A stretch of 64,000 bases of DNA. It comes from Triglochin maritima (Eukaryota; Streptophyta; Magnoliopsida; Alismatales; Juncaginaceae). Below the pieces are notes generated by a model. The model worked only from the letters and a program-made list of their open reading frames with translations. It ran no database searches and was not told the DNA's origin. Both the position numbers and the translations under genes were made by a program. The stretch spans positions 31,167,621 to 31,231,620 of the forward strand of contig OY821784.1 in the NCBI GenBank assembly GCA_963682175.1, in the 5' to 3' direction. Below are positions 10,555-21,073 of the stretch, in pieces. Each line of letters begins with the position of its first letter. The stretch's first letter is position 1.

Positions 10555-11541
10555 ATCTAAAGTAGTATCCTCTTGTCACACGAGGACAACCTATAAAGAA
10601 GCACTTATCCTCTTTTGGTTGAAGCTTGGTCGACATCAATTTCTTGATGTATACCTCACAACCCCAAATCTTGAGAAAGTCGAGCTTAGGTGTCTTTCAA
10701 CTCCATAGCTCACAAGACATTTTCTCCACGGATTTGGATGGAACATTATTTAGTGAGTTTGTCATTATTTGTAGTGCATAATTCCAAAAGTAAATTGGCA
10801 ATTTAAATTGACTCATTATTGATCAAACCATGTCGAGCAATATCCTATTCCTACTTTAGGAATGAGTCAAATTAGGTATTCTAAGCACTCACCCCTACGA
10901 ACCTTTCATAGAGACTCGATTTTCTTGTTGAGTCGGTTCACTACTTCATCCTCGAATTCCTTGAACTTGTCAAAGAATTCACTTTTGTTTCCCATTAGAC
11001 AAATATAACCATAATGACTATAGTTGTCTGTGAACAAAATGAAGTACCTTAAACCGTCTCTTGCACTTGTACTTATCGGACCACATACATTAGAATGTAT
11101 CATATCCAATTAGTTGTTCGTTTTCGTTCCTTTCTTCTTGAAAAGTCTCTTGGTCATTTATTTGACCAATCCGATAGTGCTACAAGATTGTATCATTCAC
11201 GTGAGTTATCTCAGTTTCTCTTTTGTTATTGTTTGTTTGAGTTTGTTCATTATTTATTTCAAGCAAATAGAAATCATTCCATATGAATGTATTTGCATAG
11301 AAAATTCCATTCTTCGATATAGACAAGCAAGAATTAAAATATTTATTAAAATTTATCCATATCCAAAACTTGATACAGAATAGTTCTTGCTAATCGAAGA
11401 CACATAATAAACATTCTTCAAAACATAAATTTAAATCACTAGACTATTGAAGTTCCATAGAATCTTGTACAATTGCAGCGATGCTTGTACTATTTCCAAT
11501 CTTCAATATCATCTCGTTCCCAACGAGTTCCTTCCTATCCT
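10555..11541 (-). pseudogene. Copia protease remnant and integrase (GAG_pre-integrase/rve) fragment of element B
   Basis: The longest open part (11109 to 10906) reads DMIHSNVCGPISTSARDG, then FILFTDNYSHYGYICLM and FKEFEDEVVNRLNKKIESL. This is the Copia integrase core, where HTDVCGP(M)..RYFITFTDD is the family pattern and the TDN aspartate fits the first catalytic Asp. Further down (to 10555) the frame is lost but WGCEVY- and KCFFIGYP-like pieces can still be read. Between 11541 and 11110 a relic of the protease motif (VMVTGSCAHI, from a DTGC-type site) remains. Frameshifts and stops rule out function. Confidence 0.75.
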
Positions 11542-12513
11542 TCAATAGCTGCACATCAAAATTATGTGAGCACAAGATCCGGTAACCATTACCAAATCAA
11601 GGATAGAGGTGATTAAATTTATCTCAATAACAAACATACCTATGGCGTTTCTCGGGCGCCTACGTTCAATCATCCCATTTTCAAGGTCTTCCTTGTACTT
11701 GGGGCAATTAGGTCGGATGTGTCCCTTTTCACCGCAGTGAAAGCACTCCGTGTTGGGAGTTGGAGATTTGAAAGATTTCCCCCTTGAGGCACTCCCATGA
11801 GTACCTCCTACTCCCTTGCTCTTGATTGACGTATCTTTGGTAAATTTGCCTTTACCTTTGTTGATCTTTTTGCTCCTCTCATGGACGGCTAGGACGTGAT
11901 TGTGCTGACCTTTGCCCATGTCAACTTCAGCCGTTTTGAGAGCGTTGTGAAGCTCCTCACGACTCACCCCTTTTTCACGCACATGATAGTGTATCACAAA
12001 GTCCTTGAAGGACGGGGCTAGAGAGCCAAGAATCAGATCTTCGGCAATGTCCTCGGGCATTGGAGAAGAGAGCTTCGACAATTTCTCAAGGTATCCTTGC
12101 ATCGTGAGAAAATGCATAGATACCGATGTTCTCTCCGTCATATGGCACCTTGTGAGTGCGATGGTGGTCTTATAGCGCTCCTTTCGGGCACTATCCATGA
12201 ACATCTTGGTTAGAGCCTCCATTGTCTTCTTGGGTTTTGAATCCAAGTATTTCGCTTGAAGCGAGTCACCCATGGATGCTAGTATAAGACCGTGAACTTG
12301 GTTCTCTTGGTCTTCCCACTTGGCTATCACCTCTTTCTCTTTATCGGTTGCCTTCTCATTTAATTTTGGGATTTCACCATCCAAAATATGAGATAGTTTT
12401 TCAAACCTCAACACGATATTAAGATTGAGTTGCCATTTCATGAAGTTTGAGCCATCATTTTGCAAAGGGTTCTTTTCGATCATAGATCGCACAATTGGTT
12501 GGATATTTGACAT
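11542..12513 (-). CDS. Copia gag of element B with zinc knuckle
   Basis: The likely start is the ATG at 12513 (reading MSNIQPIVRSMIEKNPLQ). The upstream open codons to 12648 are AT-rich leader sequence. The order is: N-terminal gag region with NDGSNFMKWQLNLNIVLRF, a helical gag domain with the segment LTKMFMDSARKERYKTTIAL, SMPEDIAEDLILGSLAPSF, then a basic region and a zinc knuckle CFHCGEKGHIRPNC (CX2CX4HX4C, RNA binding). The reading frame runs into the protease relic and ends at 11542. The gag part is about 320 residues and unbroken, but the rest of the polyprotein is dead. Confidence 0.75.
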   Translation of the reverse strand: MSNIQPIVRSMIEKNPLQNDGSNFMKWQLNLNIVLRFEKLSHILDGEIPKLNEKATDKEKEVIAKWEDQENQVHGLILASMGDSLQAKYLDSKPKKTMEALTKMFMDSARKERYKTTIALTRCHMTERTSVSMHFLTMQGYLEKLSKLSSPMPEDIAEDLILGSLAPSFKDFVIHYHVREKGVSREELHNALKTAEVDMGKGQHNHVLAVHERSKKINKGKGKFTKDTSIKSKGVGGTHGSASRGKSFKSPTPNTECFHCGEKGHIRPNCPKYKEDLENGMIERRRPRNAIGMFVIEINLITSILDLVMVTGSCAHIILMCSY

Positions 12514-14002
12514 TTCTACAAAATAAATTATATAGGTTTTAATGCCAATTTTATGTTTTAATACATACATACATATATATATCGAATATGATGTAAATAC
12601 TGCAATTAAAATCTTGCCCGTAAATGCAGTAATCCAAGATCCCATCAATTGTAATATAGACTAGCTAAGGGCTATCAAATACATTACAATATCAAGGTCA
12701 GAAAACATTTTCTAATCACAACCTTTTTGAATTTTAGCAACATTTAGCATCTTCAAACTTTTGTGACTCTTGTCGTTTTAATTATGAGGGAATGAGACCT
12801 ATCCTCGTAAGAAAAACGTTTTCCCAAAACCGAGTGAGGGCTCTAGGTAATGTTAAGAAAACTTATTTTCATTTTATACGAGATACGTTTATCTATTGTA
12901 TTCACAACTAAACATACTTGGGGTTCACTAGGGTGAAACACACCTCATATATTTAATTGTGGCACAACAACAGACAACCTTTATATCTCCCACTATTCCC
13001 AAAGATAGAGGCAGCTATCTCCCGCTAAGGGCGAGCAGAGTATCCCTCGATCAATGGCTGCTAGTGGATGAAAAAAGAAGGAAAAATTAATCTTAATTTT
13101 TGTTGGACAATTTCATTTATCAACATGTGATTTTGAATTTTAGTTTATCATGCATATTAAAATTTATACACATCCTAACATTCACCATTCATCACATGCA
13201 TAGCAGAAATTATAAAAACAGAAATTAAACATTCACACAATCCATATCGCGTGAGTTTATATGTTCCCTTCGATCCTTGATCCTCGATCCCCGATCCTCG
13301 ATCGATGCGCTACAGCGGCGACTTCCTCTTGCACCGGAGATGTAGATTTTACAGAAAATAAACATGCTCCTCACATTCGATAAAAACCGACTAGTGCAAG
13401 TCCTATGTAAAAACCTCTCATATGCAAATGCAACTATCTAAAAGATGGAAATAGAGAGAATTTTGGCTTTTACATACATAAGCCCCTGTATTATAATAAT
13501 AACATACATTCATAGCTTCTGATTTGGAACATATAAACTCACAATCCCGCAAAGCAACTCAAGCATCCATGCACGCAATTGCTATAAACTACACAACCTA
13601 GTTTATCAAACATCTAGAATCCCAAACAATTCTTTGAAAAACATTTTGAAATTCATTAAAAACATTTTTCATGCATCCATAGTTCACAAATTAATTATGA
13701 ACCGCTGTCCATCCAATTTCCAATGGAAAGATGAATCACAGTTTTTTCGGTTTTGTTGATTCTCTTACAAAATAATCGTTTATACTTAAAACGAAATTAT
13801 TGCAAGTTAGACTTATGTCCAAATCATAATTCTAATAATTACATGCCATGTTTTAAACATTCAAAACATTTAAAACGAAATATTATAAAGAATTATTTCA
13901 ACAAACATTTAAAGACCGAAAAACCGGTAAAACGAATTGTTTAAATCCTATGTGGTAAACTAAATTTGTTTACAGCCATAAATCATGAGAAAATTGAACC
14001 CT
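12514..14002 (-). other. Element B leader between gag and primer binding site
   Basis: This noncoding leader of about 1.5 kb is long for a Copia element. A short tandem of GATCCTC/GATCCCC heptamers lies at about 13275-13305. No ORF of note. Confidence 0.5.
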
Positions 14003-14017
14003 AAGCTCTGATACCAC
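14003..14017 (-). promoter_or_regulatory. Primer binding site (tRNA-Met initiator type) of element B copy 1
   Basis: On the minus strand TGGTATCAGAGCT directly follows the LTR end. This is the standard plant Copia PBS complementary to the 3' end of initiator tRNA-Met. It fixes both orientation and LTR boundary. Confidence 0.9.
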
Positions 14018-16060
14018 TGAAGGATTTCATGTTTAATTATACATATATATTTTTCGAATTTTCATGTATAATAAGGATCAATTTTCAATTTTCTAGAATC
14101 TATTGCATGCATCGGTTTGTTTTAACAAACTAGTTTCAAAAACTCTATTAAAACAAACATAAAGGAGCTCTGAAATTCATACCTAGAAGTTTTCTAAAAC
14201 TTCTCGAAGATTCGGAGACCGTTGGGATGCTCCTCGCTGCGCCGGATGCCTCCGAGTATTCACCAAACTCTAAACAAGATCGGAGAGAGGGAAGCTAGTC
14301 TCTCAATCTCCGATTGGGTATAGAATCCAATTACTAACCCCTCTTTAATTCTCTTGAGAAGATGATCTCTCTAGAACTAAGACTAAACTTAAGAATTTCG
14401 TGGAGAATTATGGAGAGAGAATTTTTGCACAAGAGATAATGAATTAATTAAGGAGGTAATGAGATAACCTTGTATTTATAGGTTCTCTCCAAATTACCTA
14501 TTCATGTGCAACCTCTTGCCCATGATTCCATGCAAAATTCCATCTAACCATCCATTATTTATTAATAAATAATATTAGCCACGAATTAAATCAATTATGG
14601 ACCAATTCCATGCATGATCTAATTAATTCTTAAATTAATTCTGCATAAAACCGTCTGACCCGGTCGACCGTTCAAGGTGCGGTCGACCGCTCGAACCAAT
14701 ATTTCGGTCGACCGTTCAACATTCGGTCGGCCGTTCGTAATAGGAATTATTCCATCGCAATGTTCGGTCGACCGACCGATCACTTTCGGTCGACCGTTCG
14801 AACAGATGAAAATTCCCTGTTATCGGTCGAGACTCGTCCGGTCGACCGTGCCCTACCGGTCGACCGTTTACTGTTATCTGGTCGACCGTTTGAGCACTCT
14901 TTTGCAGACTTGTCAAATTTCGGTTTAACCCCTACAAAACTTGACATTTCGGGATTAGTAGTAAATTCACAACTTATGTAACATATTATCCTATGTAATG
15001 ATCAATCATTACACCCCATAATATTTACATCACATATGAATTTAATTTAGATTCTAATTATGTTATTAATCACAACATAACTTTGATTTTGCTTTGTTCA
15101 CCCCATGTGTCATATTTTCTACATGAAACCTGACACATCTTATGAACTCAAAATCCCCATTCCTTGTTTCCCAGTTTTGTGGTGTGACCTATGGGAGGAT
15201 CTAAACTAAGTTGGCAGTGATATTAAGAGCTTAATATCACAAGCTATAAGCGGTATCTAGCTACACATTATAGCTCCCAATTAGTTAGATGTCTTAATTC
15301 CACTCGAACCAAAACCCGATCCATTTAGTGATGGCGTGCACCACTCGTGTCCGTCCCTTGCCTCATGATATTAAGAATACACACAAAGTAGTATTGTGTC
15401 ATCTTTGTCTTAGTATTCATTTCTTGATCTCTTTAAGCTAGTTATAAATATGTGACTTAACTCAAATCACATTGTGCACATTATAACTTTTCTTTATCAA
15501 GGGGCCCACTAATATCATCACTCAATTAAGAGGGGCAATGATAATCTTTTGACTAACTATCTTCTCCAACAAAAGTCATACTTAACCAACCAATGTCTTA
15601 CACTACACTCATCGATAGATCAAGACACTAGTCTAATTTAAGCAATTCTTAAGTGATAGGATATAAGTCTCATATCAAAGGACCAAGGACACAGTAAATT
15701 ATTAATGACACAGAAACACGTTTCTATAATATTTTACTTATTAGGTCTATTCAGTGTACAAAAGTACTATTTTCCTCTTTTGCATACCCGTGTCGTCACT
15801 CACTTGTAGAGCTACAATGATCTATGACCAACACGACAATCTTAACTCGGTAATTAATGTTCCATGTTAATTACCATGATTGCGAATATCTTTTGTTTTA
15901 TGCAAACCAATATCTTTCAGAGCTCTACGGTTAAGGACCAAGAGCCTCTTCCTTAACACTTCCAAAAGACGAATAACATAAACAAGGAACAAAATGATTT
16001 CTCATTCAATTCATAATAATTGACATTTAAAAGTAAAACTTTTAGAACACATTCCCTTCA
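14018..16060 (-). repeat. 5' LTR of element B copy 1
   Basis: On the minus strand it starts TGAAGGGAATGTGTTC (at 16060) and ends ATGAAATCCTTCA (at 14018), 2043 bp. It aligns along its length with 46521-48643. A TATAAATA box is present on the minus strand near 14475. LTRs of 2 kb are long for Copia. There is no ORF; most of the length is AT-rich U3 with a short GC-rich palindrome cluster. Confidence 0.9.
14661..14890. promoter_or_regulatory. Palindrome cluster in LTR B copy 1
   Basis: CGGTCGACCG-like sites begin at 14661, 14680, 14705, 14724, 14765, 14787, 14824, 14839 and 14857. Pair spacings are 19, 19, 22, 15 and 18 bp. Eight of nine keep CGGTCG. On the element's own strand the cluster lies upstream of the TATA box. 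Confidence 0.65.
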
Positions 16061-16894
16061 TGTTTTGTGTGGGTTGCTTTACTTTGTTTAATCTCTTGTT
16101 TAGTAATTTTAGTATCTTAGTTAAATGTTTTCTTTACTTAGTCTAATTAGTAGTGTAATGAGTAGTGAGTAGTTCCATCCCCATTTGGGGGGTGGAGAAA
16201 TATGTGATATAATCATGTAGTGTATTAAGTGTGTTATTTTTATCCCTTGAGCTTTATATGATTTCCATAACCATCTAATGGGTTTTCACTCTTATCTTTG
16301 ATATGCTAATGCTCTTGAATGAAGCTTAGCTTATGCTTTGATTAGTGGACCTATTTTATGGGGAATGATAAGGTTAGGATATGGATGAAGTTAATATTGG
16401 AAACACAATTTGTAGTGTATGTACTCTTGTTGCCTTTACCTTAGCTAATGTCTTGTATGTTTTAATGATGTAGTGAAATCTTAATTCATGTAAAGGCATA
16501 GTAGGGTATAGTCTTTATACTTGAGTTCATGTAGCTTCATTCCAATTATTGTCTTGTATGTTTTAATGATGTAGTCTTATCTTAATTCATGTAGAGGCAA
16601 AGTTGGATGTAGTTTTATGATTTCATGCACTACATGTTGTGAGGAGCTTAATGAACACACACACACTTCTTTATGTTCACATTATTTCTCTACCCCCTTT
16701 GGGGCTTAGTTTATTGCTTATCTCCATTTCCATTTGCATCTTAGTGTAGTTTAGTGTAACCAACATTTCTTCCCTTTCTTTACCTCTCGCCTTCGCACAA
16801 ACCAAGTGTCGACACACCTCCCAGTGGACGACCCGTATTTGCCACCGCTTCAACGCGGCCATGCACTTGTGGTTAAATATAAAACGATCAATCA
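16061..16894 (+). repeat. 5' LTR of element C, first about 270 bp missing
   Basis: It matches 22901-23734 base for base except for about 9 substitutions and ends AACGATCAATCA. Its left edge coincides exactly with the terminal base of the B LTR, which fits insertion of B into this LTR followed by loss of the B 3' half and of the start of this LTR. Confidence 0.85.
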
Positions 16895-16896
16895 AG

Positions 16897-16918
16897 TTTT
16901 TGGCGTCGTTGCCGGGGA
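16897..16918 (+). promoter_or_regulatory. Primer binding site (tRNA-Asp type) of element C
   Basis: TTTTTGGCGTCGTTGCCGGG immediately follows the LTR. Athila elements typically carry GGCGCCGTTGCCGGGGA here, complementary to tRNA-Asp; one base differs (GTC for GCC). Confidence 0.85.
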
Positions 16919-17941
16919 GGTGCTCTGTCCAGACCTTGGTTTGGGCGATTCGAGGGGTTTTTAATTTTTTGTTTTCAGTTTTTCTTAGTTTCAGGGAACA
17001 CTCTGATCAAGGGGAGGCTACTGGGAAAATCTGAGGACCAGAAGACTAAAAGGGACCGCCAATCAGCGGTTGTAGACCGCCAGTTGGCGGCCTGGTGAGG
17101 GCTTCTTTCCTTCAAATTTCTTATGGTAGTTAGTCTTGAAATTGGTGTTATCTGGGAGCCCTATTTTGCATGCTTTGACCTCGGGTTTGCTCCCAGATCA
17201 TTAATCACTCCCCATTAATCAACTTGGACCATAAAACTCAAAGCAAAATATTAGACTTCTTGCCATCTAGGTCATGCACCATTGGTAGACCTTGCATGCA
17301 TTTGTCTTTTCTTTGCTTTACACTTTGTCGTTGATTGCTGGCGTGAGGTACGTGCACCCACATCCCTCATTCATGCATGTTTATTTCATGCATTAGTTAG
17401 TAAGGTGCATCAGGACAAGAGTGAGAGAGCGTTTGATTGGAGCGATTGATTGCTAGATCTAGGATGAAATCGCTACTAAGGAGGGGCTGTCCTATAAAAG
17501 ATAAGGTGGGGGATTTCATCACCATTTCCTTGGCCCCAAAAACCACTCTTAATAAAGCCTTAACTAAAAGCAAGTAGACATTGACCCTAAGGAATTCGGA
17601 CGCACTAGGAGAGTAATCTAGTCGAGACCGTCAGACCTGATCGGCGTTGCCTACCTTGTCGATAGTAGGAGGTACTGGATCTCCGGATCTGGTATCACTT
17701 GCTGGGCATTGTGGTCCTCATTGTAGGGAGGTGAGGCGTGTCGAGGCTAGTGACCTCGAAGTTAGGTGTCGTCTAGCTTAAGGACCCATTGCCTTACATT
17801 GTTTGAGCCGTGCTTGCTAGTTAGGCTTCTTACTGATTCCACTACCCTCGCTAGCTCTAGGGATTCTTCCCTCCTCATCTGAGTCCTCTCCTCATCTATT
17901 TTCTACGTTTAGTCTCCTCCTCTGAGTACACCTTCTGTTGT
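16919..17941 (+). other. Element C leader
   Basis: Noncoding sequence between the primer site and gag, about 1 kb, with no ORF of note. It probably holds packaging signals, which is an inference from position. Confidence 0.5.
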
Positions 17942-20900
17942 GTGTCGTTTAGAGTCGAGTCGAGCATTTTTATGCGAGGTTGGACTCGTTCTGGTGAGAG
18001 CGCTCGACTCGAGAGAGTGCTTATTTCTGAGACGGAAGATCTTGGTGATCGACCATCTCCGCCTCGTGCTCCTTTGGAGCAAGAGGCCGAGTCGTCTCGT
18101 GGTGGCGAGGGAGATCGGGTTCCATACATGGACTACCTCGGTCCATTCCCACCACCACGTAGACCACCTTCTCCTCCTCCTCTGACTCGAGAGGAAGGGA
18201 GATTCGGTCAGGATCGAGTTCTTGGTGCACCACCACCTTTAGCTCGACATGATAGACCGATGACTTTGTGGGAGCGGACCCATCCTGTTCGGGCCAAGCA
18301 GCCTTCTTGCATAGTTGTTCCCCCTGCTCGCGGGAACAACTATGAGCTGAAACCTCAGTATGTGAGCATGCTTCCAACCTTTACTGCTAATAAGGAGGAT
18401 CCGTATATTTTTATACGCGAATTCGAGGAAGTATGCTCCATGTTCAAGCTTCAACAACTTGACGAGGATTCTGTCCGGTTGAGGATGATTTTGTTCGCAT
18501 TGAAGGATAATGTGAAGAAATGGATGTATAGCCTCCCGGCGAGCTCGATTCGGTCATGGGATGACTTTGTGACCGTCTTTCTGAAGAGATTTTTCCCTCA
18601 AAGGAAAACTCAACAGATACGGCACCAGATACATCAAATGTATCAGACCGAGACCGAATCGTTTCATGGTTTCTTTGAGAGGTTCAAGGACCTTCTCCAG
18701 CAGTGCCCTCATCATGGATTTGAGTTATGGCAGTTGTGCCAAATTGTTTATGAGGGCATCAACTACAACACCCGCACATTGTTGGAGTCGATGTGTCAGG
18801 GTGACTTCCAAATGAAACCCATCGAGGAGGCATGGGATACTTTTGAATCCATGGCTGAACGTACCTTCGAGTGGGATACCATGAGAGAGCCACCAGCCGC
18901 CAGGTCTTCTGGTCGAGCTGGATCTTATCAAGTTGACTCATCGATCGCGTCTGAGGCGAAAATGGCTGCTCTCATGCGTAGGATAGAGAGTTTGGAGATG
19001 GACCGAGCTCCTGTAGCTCAGGTCGCTACTCCCGGGTGTACTAGGTGTGGACTGTCGGGACATGATGACTTGGAGTGCGCTTACTCTCCAAGGGATACTG
19101 AGCATGCAAATGCGATGTATCAACAAAGGCCCCGAAACGACCCGTACAGTCATTCCTATAACCCGGGATGGCGTAACCATCCTAACTTCTCTTGGGGGTC
19201 TAGTGGAGGCCACGGTCAGAGCTCGCACGCTCAACCTCAACCTCCACCTTATCAACCTCCACGCCCATCGGCGACCTACCAACCCCCACATCAAAGGTCG
19301 CAACACCAAAAATACCAACCTGCTCATGCCTTATCGTCGGGTTATTCCAACCAGACTCCACCACCCCAGCGGGTTGACCCTAAGGACCCATCTTGTGATC
19401 CGACCTTTCAAGCGTTGCAAAGTACAGTCAAGGCTTTGGAAATGCAGGTTAGCCAGTTGGCTCATCAACTCCATGAACGCGAGAAAGGTCAGTTCCCGAG
19501 TCAACCTGAGGTGAATCCTCGGGGTACCCATTCTCAAAGAAGGACACCTTTACCTCATGCCACCTCTGAACAGACCCATCATATTAATGTGATTCATACT
19601 TTGAGGTCTGGTAAGGAGGTGGATAACCACATTAGGGTACCTTCTTTGTCATCACCATCTTTAAGGGAGCCGGATCCTGAGGCTCCCCCCACAAATACTT
19701 CCAGGAAGGAGCCAGACCCTGTGGTTCTTTCTACATTTCCTTCGACAAAGGGGCCATACCCTGAGGTTCCCTTGTCTCCTCTTGTGTCGAAGGAACCAGA
19801 TTCTGAGGTCCCCACTCATGTTTCTTTGGACCTGAATTCTGGGGTGCCTTCGCATCCTTATGCCCCAAAGGCGCCATTCCCTGAGTGCCTTAAAAAGAAA
19901 ACCTCTGATCAGCATGACAAGATGCTTGAGATGTTTCGGCAGGTTAAGGTGAATATCCCTCTTTTGGAGGTGATTCAGCAAATGCCACCTTATGCCAAGG
20001 TTCTCAAGGACTTATGCACCAAGAAGAGAAAAACTCATGTTCCCAAGAAAGCTTTTCTTGCGGCTAACGTGAGTTCCTTGTTGGCACAACCCATGCAAGT
20101 CAAGTACAAGGACCCTGGCTGTCCTACTATCTCTTGTGTGATTGGTGATGTGTCCATACATCGGGCCTTATTGGACCTTGGTGCATCTATTAATCTTCTG
20201 CCATATTCTGTCTACGTCCACCTCGGTCTTGGAGACCTCAAACAAACAAAGACCACTCTTCAATTAGCTGATAGGTCTATGAAGAAACCTAGGGGTGTGG
20301 TAGAAGATGTGCTGATCAAAGTGGGAGAGTTCATTTATCCAGTCGACTTCTTTATCTTGGATACTGAACCTGTGCCAAACCCACTTGGACAAATTCCTGT
20401 CATTCTGGGGCGACCATTTCTTGCGACTTCAAATGCCTTGATCAATTGTCGCAATGGTCTGATGCGCTTGACTTATGGTAGTCAATGCGCTGATTTCAAC
20501 ATCTTCACCATTGGCAAGAAGCCAGGTGCCTTCAATGACCCTGTTGAGTTCAACCTTATCCAGGGCTTGGATGAGATTGAAGTTGAGGGCACCTTCAAGT
20601 ACTTCAGAGAATTGTTCAATGAAGATCCTGAAGGTGGTGAAGATGTTTCACCCGGGCTGGCACAAGAAGGTGCCTTATGTTTTTATCACGTGGCCCTTGA
20701 GCCACATTCTTCTGGTCTTGTGGCCCTTGAGCCACTTCTTTTTGACCACGTGGCCCTTGAGCCACATCCTTTTGAGCACGTGGCTTTTGAGCCACAAGAT
20801 ACTATTTTTATGGCCTCTCGGCCACATGCTCTTCATTCTGTATCTGCTGAGGACCCCATGTGGGTTAAGATTCAACCACCTGATACCCTTATACCTGATA

Positions 20901-21073
20901 GAGGTTCACCTCTCATTCATGCCTCCTTTTTTGCTAACCCTAAAGAGGCATCAACCGACCACAATGCTTATAAGGGTGTCAGGTGGTCGAGCAATTCTGT
21001 CGTGTATGTTGCGAGCCCATGCATGCGCATTTCTGGCTCGAGAGATGGTGGGTTCCCATTTGATGTCCCTTGA
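17942..21073 (+). CDS. Athila-type gag-protease polyprotein, intact 1043 codons
   Basis: This is the longest ORF in the window and is unbroken. Domains: Pro/Arg-rich N-terminus (1-125); gag domain (about 140-300) with FEEVCSMFKLQQLDEDSVRL, WDDFVTVFLKRFFP and FKDLLQQCPHHGFELWQL; zinc knuckle CTRCGLSGHDDLEC at residues 366-379 (CX2CX4HX4C); Pro/Gln/His-rich linker (about 390-480); a coiled stretch LQSTVKALEMQVSQLAHQLH; a run of degenerate EPDPEVP phrases (about 575-650); aspartic protease near 745 with LLDLGASINLLPYS, where Athila elements often carry DLGA in place of DTGA, and ILGRPFLATS. It ends in VALEP repeats. The ATG at 17942 is the first in frame; a downstream start cannot be excluded. 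It would assemble and mature a particle but has no polymerase. Confidence 0.88.
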   Translation: MSFRVESSIFMRGWTRSGESARLERVLISETEDLGDRPSPPRAPLEQEAESSRGGEGDRVPYMDYLGPFPPPRRPPSPPPLTREEGRFGQDRVLGAPPPLARHDRPMTLWERTHPVRAKQPSCIVVPPARGNNYELKPQYVSMLPTFTANKEDPYIFIREFEEVCSMFKLQQLDEDSVRLRMILFALKDNVKKWMYSLPASSIRSWDDFVTVFLKRFFPQRKTQQIRHQIHQMYQTETESFHGFFERFKDLLQQCPHHGFELWQLCQIVYEGINYNTRTLLESMCQGDFQMKPIEEAWDTFESMAERTFEWDTMREPPAARSSGRAGSYQVDSSIASEAKMAALMRRIESLEMDRAPVAQVATPGCTRCGLSGHDDLECAYSPRDTEHANAMYQQRPRNDPYSHSYNPGWRNHPNFSWGSSGGHGQSSHAQPQPPPYQPPRPSATYQPPHQRSQHQKYQPAHALSSGYSNQTPPPQRVDPKDPSCDPTFQALQSTVKALEMQVSQLAHQLHEREKGQFPSQPEVNPRGTHSQRRTPLPHATSEQTHHINVIHTLRSGKEVDNHIRVPSLSSPSLREPDPEAPPTNTSRKEPDPVVLSTFPSTKGPYPEVPLSPLVSKEPDSEVPTHVSLDLNSGVPSHPYAPKAPFPECLKKKTSDQHDKMLEMFRQVKVNIPLLEVIQQMPPYAKVLKDLCTKKRKTHVPKKAFLAANVSSLLAQPMQVKYKDPGCPTISCVIGDVSIHRALLDLGASINLLPYSVYVHLGLGDLKQTKTTLQLADRSMKKPRGVVEDVLIKVGEFIYPVDFFILDTEPVPNPLGQIPVILGRPFLATSNALINCRNGLMRLTYGSQCADFNIFTIGKKPGAFNDPVEFNLIQGLDEIEVEGTFKYFRELFNEDPEGGEDVSPGLAQEGALCFYHVALEPHSSGLVALEPLLFDHVALEPHPFEHVAFEPQDTIFMASRPHALHSVSAEDPMWVKIQPPDTLIPDRGSPLIHASFFANPKEASTDHNAYKGVRWSSNSVVYVASPCMRISGSRDGGFPFDVP
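20687..20830 (+). repeat. Coding tandem repeat (VALEPH) at the gag-protease C-terminus
   Basis: Units of about 33 bp encoding H-V-A-L-E-P-x repeat four to five times (CACGTGGCCCTTGAGCCAC). Reading frame is kept. Such in-frame expansion implies selection for an open frame at least until recently, or young age. Function unknown. Confidence 0.75.

Larger units (their letters stand above)
10555..16060 (-). mobile_element. Element B copy 1: Copia retrotransposon, 3' half deleted
   Basis: Reading the minus strand: 5' LTR (16060 to 14018), tRNA-Met-type primer binding site, long leader, gag, decayed protease, and integrase up to 10555. Reverse transcriptase, RNase H and the 3' LTR are missing. The order gag-PR-INT with a CX2CX4HX4C gag is that of Ty1/Copia. 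The same family carries its RT and RNase H in the nested copy at 43572-48643, so the two copies complement each other for description. The 5' LTR abuts the LTR of element C at 16061, so B probably landed in C and the far side was later deleted. Confidence 0.85.

Noticed and set aside
14003..14017. tRNA gene fragment
   Set aside because: The match covers only the 3' complement of tRNA-Met next to an LTR, so it is a primer binding site.
16677..16895. 72-codon minus-strand ORF present in both LTRs of element C (also 23517-23735)
   Set aside because: The two copies are LTR duplicates about 1 percent apart, so the shared open frame is expected. No domain is visible.
17896..20875. Many long ORFs on the minus strand and in other frames over the Athila gag
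   Set aside because: They are shadows of the 1043-codon ORF, whose domains are clear.
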